Assembly: GCA_024642765.1 (NCBI GenBank)
Contig: JAHEAM010000228.1
Span: 1 to 6,436, forward strand
DNA length: 6,436 nt
From: Planctomycetaceae bacterium
GTDB taxonomy: Bacteria; Planctomycetota; Planctomycetia; Pirellulales; Pirellulaceae
Reading direction: 5' to 3'
Made by a program: the position numbers and the translations under genes. Numbering within the stretch: the stretch's first letter is position 1; each line of letters starts with the position of its first letter. Below are positions 1 to 5,409 of this stretch, piece by piece. Under the pieces are notes generated by a model, which made no database searches, was not told where the DNA came from, and worked only from the letters and a program-made list of their open reading frames with translations.

Positions 1-359
1 GAGCCATGCTCCCCCAGAAGTTTGGCGATCGGTAATGCATAATATCCGTTGCCGCATCCCATATCGCAAACGGACATGCCCGACTTGAGGCCCAAGTTCG
101 CAAGAACCATCGAGCAGTGTTCTTCTTGTTCGCGATTGTCGCGAATTAGCCATTCGGCACCTGAGTAGTGCATTGTCTGCGCGATTTCGCGTCCCATATA
201 GACTTCGAGGGGCTCGGGCAACGCCTTCGCGTTGGAGTCGTCTTGAGCGGCAACGAAAGTATCCGGCAAGAATACGCTTGCTAAGGCAATTAGCAGGACC
301 AACACTTTTGATGCTGGAAGAGTCCCGAGATATGGTTTTTGGAAATGGGCTTTTGGCAT
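1..359 (-). CDS. Exported class I SAM-dependent methyltransferase, N-terminal part (cut by window edge)
   Basis: This frame gives 119 complete codons from the ATG at 359-357 to the window edge; the C-terminal part lies outside. Residues 1-38 look like a Sec signal peptide: a short basic start (K3, K8, K18), a hydrophobic core of about residues 19-31 (VLVLLIALASVFL), and a V-A-A cleavage site before Q39. The mature part contains MHYSGAEWLIRDNREQEE (63-80) and then VCDMGCGNGYYALPIA (97-112). The latter is motif I of Rossmann-fold methyltransferases, whose acidic-GxGxG segment binds S-adenosylmethionine. The acceptor substrate cannot be told from this fragment. An in-frame TAA upstream and the absence of another ATG support this start, although no Shine-Dalgarno sequence is visible. 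It begins 33 bp after the stop of the permease on the same strand, so the two are probably cotranscribed. The export signal is odd because SAM is made in the cytoplasm. Confidence 0.85.
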   Translation of the reverse strand, partial: MPKAHFQKPYLGTLPASKVLVLLIALASVFLPDTFVAAQDDSNAKALPEPLEVYMGREIAQTMHYSGAEWLIRDNREQEEHCSMVLANLGLKSGMSVCDMGCGNGYYALPIAKLLGEHG

Positions 360-392
360 GGTTTTGCTACTTGGAATTTGATTGGTTGAGAA

Positions 393-2081
393 TTATTGAC
401 TCGAAGCGCTGACTCGCCAACGGGCGTGAAACATCCAGATCATTACCAAAAAGACGACCGCGTTAAACAGGATGGTGAACGTCAAATATCCCAGGAAATG
501 TTGGAGGTCTCTGAATGTATAACCCCAAAGCGCACCTTCGTCAGAATATGAGGCCTGTCGCCACGTTGTCATCGAGTCGGAAATGTCGTCGACGAATAGT
601 GGGAATTGATGTGCCGCGGCATAGGGACTCGCGACTGTCGACCAGTGAATCCATTGCGTTGTTCGTTCGCTAGGGAAAAATGATTGGGCGAAGTAGTCAC
701 TTGCCAACGGCACAAGAAACAAAACTAACAGCAACATGTAGGTTGCAACAAGACTCGTGCTTGTCCTATGAAAAATGGTCGAACACATCAACGCGATATT
801 CGAAGTTGTGACGCAGGTTAAGGCAACGATTAGTAAGTAAGCCAGGATTGTTGGAAAACTTTTCCAGTAATCTGGAACCATGATCAAGGCTAACAGAACA
901 GGCCAAAGTAAAAAAGCTGTTAGGACGGAAGAGACGCGTAAGCCCGAAAAATACTTGCCCCATAGAATCTTCCACGGGCTCAGGATTGTCGTCAAAAGCA
1001 GGTCAAGAGTCTGTCGTTCCCTCTCACTCGTTACGCTGCCAGCAGAGAATACCGGTCCAATCATTGTATTGAAGAGAATGACATAACAAATGTACCACGG
1101 CGCCATGGTGCGGTAGAGAAACAAGAAAATCGCCATCAAGACTATGGCCAGTAGCATGCTGATTTGAATGGCCATCCGTAGCATGAGTGTGCCCTGGCCA
1201 AAAATCTCGCTTCGCATTTCCTTGTCGTAGACCGGATTGGTGCCGTCTTCCATGAGTGATTTGCGAAGTGGCGGGACGAACAATCGATCGGGAAATTGAT
1301 CGCGTTGGATCACCAGGCCGACCGATCGCTCGGATTCTTGTTCTAGGTCCAGAACTTCACCGGACTGTCCGCCTAAGTCCGGAGGATACAATAGACGCGC
1401 GGCCGTGATATAGAACAACGGTATTGCAATCGCACCGGCAAATCCAGGCAAAAGGCTGACCGTGAGATTGATCCGTTGTTCCCCAAACGTGCTAGTAAAC
1501 GACCAAAACCAAATGACGCACAGCACCATCGGCAATATGATCAGGTAGGAAACGACCAAAGCAGCGGACGTTCGCTTGAAAAAGCCGCCACAAGCAACGC
1601 TAATCATGCCGAACGCGATCACACTGGAAATCAAACCGACATAGGCAGCAAGTACTTCGTAAATCGAAACGCCACCAAGCGGCAAACACAACATGACGAC
1701 CGGCAGTGATGAAAAAACGACAATCGCTAGGTGTGTCAGTGCCGCTGTGAGTTTCCCCCAAACTATCGAAGTGGGATGTAGCGGACTTGCCAGCAACATT
1801 TCAAAGGTCTTACGTTCTTTCTCCCCCGTTATTGCCCCCGCAGCAAATGTTGGCGTCATCAACGAAACAATGATGTAATTGCCCAGAAAGAACAGGTCGA
1901 CCAAACGTCGCGTCGAATCAGGGTTTTCGGTGAGGTCGAGCCAGAAGTCTTTGGGCCACGCGAGGTAGACTACTCCAGCCAGAACCAATTGATACACTGC
2001 CAGCAAAATGAACGAGCGAATGGTCCTCAAGTTAACCAATAGTTCGCGTTGCAGAACGGGATTTTCGCCAACGAATAGCAT
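393..2081 (-). CDS. ABC-2 type transporter permease, internally duplicated (562 aa)
   Basis: This is an integral inner-membrane permease, predicted to form the membrane channel of an ABC transporter. Its substrate is unknown. The protein is two similar halves in tandem. An N-terminal ENPVLQREL helix (6-14) is echoed by TNPVYDKEM (281-289). AGAITGEKERKTFEMLL (81-97) is echoed by AGSVTSERERQTLDLLL (347-363); both carry the T-x-E-[KR]-E-R-x-T signature of ABC-2 permeases. FKRTSAALVVSYL (168-180) is echoed by FHRTSTSLVATYM (437-449). Hydrophobic segments lie near residues 22-42, 65-84, 113-135, 143-165, 172-195, 209-230, 303-324, 328-348, 384-402, 410-433, 443-463 and 528-550. A soluble linker of about 50 residues (231-280) joins the halves. 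The start is the ATG at 2081-2079, preceded only by a weak purine stretch (GACGAG). No ATPase or Walker motif occurs in the window, although such permeases usually follow their ATPase gene. The next gene, 33 bp downstream, is the exported methyltransferase. The family is confident; the role is not. Confidence 0.88.
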   Translation of the reverse strand: MLFVGENPVLQRELLVNLRTIRSFILLAVYQLVLAGVVYLAWPKDFWLDLTENPDSTRRLVDLFFLGNYIIVSLMTPTFAAGAITGEKERKTFEMLLASPLHPTSIVWGKLTAALTHLAIVVFSSLPVVMLCLPLGGVSIYEVLAAYVGLISSVIAFGMISVACGGFFKRTSAALVVSYLIILPMVLCVIWFWSFTSTFGEQRINLTVSLLPGFAGAIAIPLFYITAARLLYPPDLGGQSGEVLDLEQESERSVGLVIQRDQFPDRLFVPPLRKSLMEDGTNPVYDKEMRSEIFGQGTLMLRMAIQISMLLAIVLMAIFLFLYRTMAPWYICYVILFNTMIGPVFSAGSVTSERERQTLDLLLTTILSPWKILWGKYFSGLRVSSVLTAFLLWPVLLALIMVPDYWKSFPTILAYLLIVALTCVTTSNIALMCSTIFHRTSTSLVATYMLLLVLFLVPLASDYFAQSFFPSERTTQWIHWSTVASPYAAAHQFPLFVDDISDSMTTWRQASYSDEGALWGYTFRDLQHFLGYLTFTILFNAVVFLVMIWMFHARWRVSASSQ

Positions 2082-2292
2082 TGAGACTCGTCAAGAATAA
2101 TTGCCGAATGGGAAACGCATCGTCTACTAAAGGTAAATGGAATAGGCTAAGGCTTAAAAAATGAGTTGCGGTAGGATTCGAACTCTGCCAGAAACTGCAA
2201 TAGACGACAGTCGAAGACTCCTCACCGTGCATTCTGCGCCAACCCCAAGTCCAATGACACGCTAAGACCAATGGATCTAGTTTAAGTCAATC
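2082..2292. other. 211-bp intergenic gap with imperfect hairpins
   Basis: No open frame here looks real. On the minus strand this gap must hold the 3' end of the metallopeptidase transcript and any promoter for the permease, but I see no convincing -35/-10 pair and no U-tailed terminator. Two structures can be traced. One is a stem of CGGTAGG (2169-2175) with CCTCACCG (2220-2227), with one bulged base, enclosing a small hairpin AGTC-GAA-GACT (2209-2219). The other is a 7-bp inverted repeat at 2261-2297, listed separately. The minus strand at about 2171-2186 also reads GAGTTCGAATCCTACC, like a tRNA T-loop, but the flanking T stem does not pair and no anticodon arm is visible. Confidence 0.5.
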
Positions 2293-2297
2293 TTAGC
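2261..2297. repeat. 7-bp inverted repeat across the metallopeptidase stop codon
   Basis: GCTAAGA (2261-2267) and TCTTAGC (2291-2297) are perfect inverted copies with a 23-nt loop. The right arm covers the TAA stop (complement at 2293-2295) of the metallopeptidase. In the minus-strand transcript this would form a hairpin starting at the stop codon. It is not followed by a U tract, so it is not a standard intrinsic terminator. A 3'-end stabilising hairpin or chance are both possible. Confidence 0.3.
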
Positions 2298-2898
2298 CCA
2301 TTTGCGAGGATAGTTCGGGACTTTTGGAATGCGTGGGCAACCGCCATAGTGAGTCATCTTGAGTCCACTCTTGAATTTGGCTGGCGATTTTTGCCGTTGC
2401 GGTCAGTGCCCTGTCGAGTACTGGAAACCAATTCGATGTGCGTAGTTGCCCAAGGGTTTGTTGAGCGAGCGAAATGGATGATTCGCGATCCTCGTTTTCA
2501 TTGAGCGGCGCGTTCATGATACGTAAATAGAATTCTTGGAAGTCGGTTGTTGCCGCCATAAAACGAGCCAAGCCATAGTTGCCTGCAAGTGCGGCTTGCA
2601 AACGCAGACAAGCGTGTTCTTGAACGACATCGTCTGGGTTGTCATTGTCGAGTCCCCAATCGGCTGAAGCAAAATGATTTGGCCCGGCAACGGCGGCATG
2701 GCAGATCTCGTGAAAGATCATTTGGGCTAGCGAGTCATCGGCGTCGAGTGTCTCGTTGATGCCGATCTTCAAAGTGCCCGCACCATCCCAAGTGGCAAAC
2801 GCGTCGGAACTGCGAACGACGTTAATTCCTAGTTCTGCCGCCGTGGCAACCCAGATGATTTCAATTGGATCCTGATATTTCTTGTCGATAACTCGCAT
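2293..2898 (-). CDS. Putative small zinc metallopeptidase with HEXXH motif (201 aa), function unknown
   Basis: I cannot name this protein family with confidence. The central feature is QMIFHEICHAAVAGP (59-73), a HEXXH zinc-binding motif: H63 and H67 would bind zinc and E64 would be the catalytic base. About 27 residues later the stretch DDVVQEHACLRLQAAL (89-104) supplies E94 or H95 as a plausible third ligand, in a helix as in gluzincin-type peptidases. WGLDNDNPDD (81-90) between them looks conserved and acidic. No signal peptide or membrane segment is seen, so a cytoplasmic location is likely. The C-terminal tail (about 181-201) is polar and probably disordered. I chose the ATG at 2898-2896. 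A TTG two codons upstream (2904) would add two residues, and neither start has a visible Shine-Dalgarno sequence. The gene stands apart from both neighbours (211 bp and 218 bp), so it is probably transcribed alone. A non-peptidase metal-dependent role cannot be excluded. Confidence 0.7.
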   Translation of the reverse strand: MRVIDKKYQDPIEIIWVATAAELGINVVRSSDAFATWDGAGTLKIGINETLDADDSLAQMIFHEICHAAVAGPNHFASADWGLDNDNPDDVVQEHACLRLQAALAGNYGLARFMAATTDFQEFYLRIMNAPLNENEDRESSISLAQQTLGQLRTSNWFPVLDRALTATAKIASQIQEWTQDDSLWRLPTHSKSPELSSQMG

Positions 2899-3116
2899 AG
2901 TCAAAATCAGCTGAATGTTAACAACTGAAAGTAGTTTCTGGACCTAAAAATCTTTGGCACATTTTAACGATACTTGAATGCAAGCCCGAACCACGGTCGA
3001 TCGAACACGTGTGTTTGGATTTGCGATCACCCGCTTGCTATTTGATGTCGCAATTCCAGAATGCCAATACAAGCCCGGCACGCAAGCGACCTTTTTTTGA
3101 CCGTAAATGTTCACTC
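2899..3116. other. 218-bp intergenic gap with palindromes, downstream of argG
   Basis: Both flanking genes are on the minus strand, so this holds the argG 3' end and the upstream region of the metallopeptidase. Two 8-bp perfect palindromes abut and share one base-pair boundary: TCGATCGA (2997-3004) and ACACGTGT (3005-3012). A 7-bp inverted repeat, CGCTTGC (3032-3038) and GCAAGCG (3082-3088), encloses a 43-nt loop that contains a smaller hairpin, GCAATTCCAGAATGC (3050-3064, one bulge). A T7 run (3092-3098 on the plus strand) lies between argG and the second arm. It would be an A run in the argG transcript, so it does not form a terminator. No promoter is clear and no coding frame is supported. 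Confidence 0.4.
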
Positions 3117-4334
3117 TCAATAATCGCGCGGTGATGTGCGTGCTTGGACACGGCCCGGAAGACCTTGGATTCGCAAAAAGCCTTCGGCATCGGTTTGGTT
3201 GTACGATCCCCCTCCCTCCATCGTTGCGATCGCTTCGTCGTACAAGTTGTTGGGGCTCGAGCGTTTTGAAATACTAATGTTGCCTTTATAAAGGTCGAGT
3301 GACACGCTGCCATTGACATCTTTTTGGGCCTCGCGATTGAACGCGAGCAACGAGTCGAATTTTCGGTGGTACCAAAAACCGTAATAAACCATTTCTGCAA
3401 CTTCGGGTGCGAGCCGATCTCGCAAGTGCATGAGGTCGCGATCCATGGTGAGTTGTTCGACATAGCGATGCGCATCATAAAGGATCGTCATTCCGGGAGC
3501 TTCGTAGACACCTCTACTTTTCATGCCTACAAATCGATTTTCGACCATATCGATTCGTCCAATGCCGTTACGTCCGCCAATCTGATTGAGCGTTTGCACG
3601 ATTTCGAGAGCCGACATTTTCTTGCCATTCACCGATGTTGGAATTCCGGCAACGAAATCGATGGTTACCTGCTCGACTTTGTCGGGAGCCGCTTGTGGCG
3701 AAACGGTCATGCCGAATTCAACCAAGTTTACGCCGCTGATATCGAGTTTTTCCAGCTCACCTGCTTCGTAACTAATATGCAATACGTTTTCGTCGCTACT
3801 GTAGGGCTTTTTGGAGGTCGCTTTGATAGGTATGTCGTTCTTTTCGCAGAAAGCGATCAGCTCATTCCGCCCTGGAAACTCATTGCGGAAGATCTCCATA
3901 CGCCAGGGCGCAATGATTTTGATATCCGCGTCAAGTGCTTCGGCGGCGAGTTGAAATCGGCATTGGTCGTTTCCCTTCCCTGTGGCACCGTGCGCGTAGG
4001 CGTTTGCACCGACCTTTCGCGCGTATTGCAAACAACATTTTGAAATCAACGGGCGGGCAATCGATGTCCCCAACAAATAGATGCCTTCGTACTTGGCCTG
4101 AAATTGCAATACAGGAAACGCGAATTCGCGGCAGAGTTCCTCGCGCGCGTCGATGATTTCGGCTGATGCGGCACCAATCTTCCGGGCTTTGTCCAAAATC
4201 GCGTCTTTGTCTTCACAGGGTTGGCCCAAATCGATGTAGACAGCGTGAACTTCGTAGCCTTGTTGCATCAACCAACCTAGAATCACGCTGGTATCCAGCC
4301 CGCCAGAATAAGCCAAAACGCAATGTTTCTTCAT
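3117..4334 (-). CDS. argG: Argininosuccinate synthase
   Basis: This cytoplasmic enzyme joins citrulline and aspartate using ATP, giving argininosuccinate, AMP and pyrophosphate, in the penultimate step of arginine synthesis. The 405-residue product has the usual length of about 400 residues. The PP-loop of N-type ATP pyrophosphatases is AYSGGLDTSV (8-17). Other family segments are YLLGTSIARPLI (86-97), AHGATGKGNDQCRF (114-127, citrulline/aspartate site), KKPYSSDENVLHISYEAGE (175-193) and GRNGIGRIDMVENRFVGMKS (254-273). The protein is complete and shows no missing key residue. I chose the ATG at 4334-4332 because MKKHCVLAYSGG matches family N-termini. A TTG one codon upstream is also possible, and an in-frame TGA two codons further up blocks any longer start. 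A weak GGA sits about 10 nt upstream. No argH, carbamoyltransferase or other arginine gene is near. The gene is divergent from the larB-like gene. Confidence 0.97.
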   Translation of the reverse strand: MKKHCVLAYSGGLDTSVILGWLMQQGYEVHAVYIDLGQPCEDKDAILDKARKIGAASAEIIDAREELCREFAFPVLQFQAKYEGIYLLGTSIARPLISKCCLQYARKVGANAYAHGATGKGNDQCRFQLAAEALDADIKIIAPWRMEIFRNEFPGRNELIAFCEKNDIPIKATSKKPYSSDENVLHISYEAGELEKLDISGVNLVEFGMTVSPQAAPDKVEQVTIDFVAGIPTSVNGKKMSALEIVQTLNQIGGRNGIGRIDMVENRFVGMKSRGVYEAPGMTILYDAHRYVEQLTMDRDLMHLRDRLAPEVAEMVYYGFWYHRKFDSLLAFNREAQKDVNGSVSLDLYKGNISISKRSSPNNLYDEAIATMEGGGSYNQTDAEGFLRIQGLPGRVQARTSPRDY

Positions 4335-4566
4335 CAATTTTCATCCAGAACGTTAAAAAATAGCTCAGCACTTGGCGGCTGATTACCGAAGCATCCGCAT
4401 GTCAAATCTTTGGCTTCAGTCAAGTATTGTAGGCAAAAATCCGGCGTCACAAAATCGGGGGCGGAGAAGGTTCGCAGGAGTCAAGACTGTGAACCCGTAC
4501 CGGAATCAAATTCAATCCACTACGATTAAGTCCATAAACCATTCGCCAAACCATTTTTGCATTTTT
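4335..4566. promoter_or_regulatory. 232-bp divergent intergenic region between argG and larB-like gene
   Basis: Promoters for both directions should lie here. For argG (minus strand), one weak candidate is TTGTGA (4452-4447) and TACAAT (4431-4426), but the 15-bp spacer is short. A TTGACA at 4405-4400 has only TAATCA, 14 bp further on, as partner. Neither is convincing. For the plus strand I see no standard promoter. No arginine-repressor-like palindrome stands out. The frame of the larB-like gene stays open back to at least 4372, but the family homology begins only at 4567, so the upstream part is taken as noncoding unless the GTG at 4489 is used. Confidence 0.35.
4476..4491 (+). promoter_or_regulatory. 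Shine-Dalgarno-like AGGAG before an in-frame GTG, alternative larB start
   Basis: AGGAG (4476-4480) is followed after 8 nt by GTG (4489-4491), which is in frame with the larB-like gene. Use of this start would add 26 polar residues before the ATG at 4567. The ATG itself is preceded by a T-rich stretch with no Shine-Dalgarno sequence, so the GTG has better ribosome-binding context while the ATG agrees better with the length of the LarB family. The extension shows no signal peptide or recognisable motif. Confidence 0.3.
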
Positions 4567-5409
4567 ATGAATCGCCATCAATTTGAACAAGCGGCCCGAA
4601 TGTTTCGTGCCGGCCGCCTAACGCTTGCCGATTTTTCAAAACAATTCGTAGGCGTATTGGCGACTGCCAATCCTAGCGACACGTCGAGCGACGCTGCTCA
4701 AGCCTTGGCGGAAACACTGTCCCAAACGGTTTTCGATACCGAGGAAGTTTCCGACAACGCTTTCGCGAAAAACACAGTTGAAAGCTGGGCCAATCCTGGA
4801 ATGATTCACGCTCAGGGGAAAACGATCAAAGCCATACGTCAGGCGATTCAGCAACGCCTCGAACTGGGGCAACCGGTTCTAGTGACCCTGATCGAGGACG
4901 CAGAAGGTCGTTCACTTTGCGAACAGTTTCCGGCAGGAGTTTACAACGCGATGGCGCGAACCCTGCGCATTGATCTTTCAAAACAAACGCCAATGGGTTT
5001 GGTTACTGTTGTTACCGCAGGGACATTGGATTTACCCATTGCCGAAGAAGCGCTGGAGACGCTCCGTTGGATGGGGATCGGCTGTGTTCTTTTACCAGAT
5101 TTTGCCGTGGACGAATTGACGTGGAAAAACAAATCCGATTCCTGGCATCACAGCGACGCGATCGTTGCCGTAGCAGGCTGGGATGTTTCACTTCCGAATC
5201 TGATAGCCAGTCGCGTTAATAAAATTGTGATTGCACTGCCCGTAACGTTGGGGCCAAAAGTTGGCTCAGCAGGATTGGTAAGTGCCTTGAATTGTCGCGC
5301 TGCGAATTGCGTCGCTGTCAATTGCGATGATGGATTTCGGGCCGGATATGTTGCCGGACAGATTAGTCGAATCAAAAGAAACAGTAATGAATCAAATCGA
5401 GGTCAGTGA
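4567..5409 (+). CDS. larB: Divergent LarB-family protein (nickel-pincer cofactor biosynthesis / PurE-like)
   Basis: LarB carboxylates nicotinic acid adenine dinucleotide at C5 and splits off AMP, the first step towards the nickel-pincer nucleotide of lactate racemase and relatives. This 280-residue protein has the LarB layout: a helical N-terminal part with MNRHQFEQAARMFRAGRLTL (1-20), HAQGKT (81-86), then a PurE-like domain with TAGTLDLPIAEEA (150-162), AVAGWDVSLPNLIAS (201-215), ALPVTLGP (223-230) and a C-terminal DDGFRAGYVAG (254-264). Several motifs differ from the family as I recall it. The usual GFPEV before GKT is NPGMI. AGMEGALP is AGWDVSLP. TSVGYG is VTLGPK. LNSCA, which holds the catalytic cysteine, is LNCRA (C243, with arginine at the expected cysteine position). 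NIDNGFG is NCDDGFR. No larC or larE is in the window. Its end overlaps the start of nnrD by 23 bp. The family is fairly sure, but whether it has classical LarB activity is doubtful. An in-frame GTG at 4489 is an alternative start. Confidence 0.8.
   Translation: MNRHQFEQAARMFRAGRLTLADFSKQFVGVLATANPSDTSSDAAQALAETLSQTVFDTEEVSDNAFAKNTVESWANPGMIHAQGKTIKAIRQAIQQRLELGQPVLVTLIEDAEGRSLCEQFPAGVYNAMARTLRIDLSKQTPMGLVTVVTAGTLDLPIAEEALETLRWMGIGCVLLPDFAVDELTWKNKSDSWHHSDAIVAVAGWDVSLPNLIASRVNKIVIALPVTLGPKVGSAGLVSALNCRAANCVAVNCDDGFRAGYVAGQISRIKRNSNESNRGQ

Noticed and set aside
173..412. 79-codon plus-strand frame
   Set aside because: It is antisense to the methyltransferase and the end of the permease; the arginine-rich translation has no domain.
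2161..2245. Possible minus-strand tRNA, because of the TTCGAAT T-loop-like motif and a partial acceptor match (GGGTTG with CAACTC)
   Set aside because: The T stem flanking the loop does not pair beyond one base pair, no 7-nt anticodon loop with a 5-bp stem can be drawn, and the acceptor match is broken in the classical register.
2032..2271. 79-codon minus-strand frame in the gap, overlapping the permease start
   Set aside because: It overlaps the permease start in another frame, is rich in W, H and C without any domain, and has no ribosome-binding site.
3081..3116. Intrinsic terminator for argG using the T run at 3092-3098
   Set aside because: The run is T on the plus strand, so it is an A tract in the argG transcript, and it precedes rather than follows the possible stem in the wrong polarity.
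3038..3478. 146-codon minus-strand frame overlapping the argG 3' end
   Set aside because: Same strand but a different frame from argG; the composition is unlike a real protein and it has no motif.
3324..4043. 239-codon open frame on the plus strand inside argG
   Set aside because: It lies wholly antisense to a full-length, well-conserved argG, has no recognisable domain, and is explained by codon bias of the opposite strand.
4372..4566. Full 65-residue upstream extension of the larB-like frame
   Set aside because: LarB homology begins at the ATG at 4567 and the upstream part is low in motif content; only the GTG at 4489 has a ribosome-binding site and is kept as an alternative.
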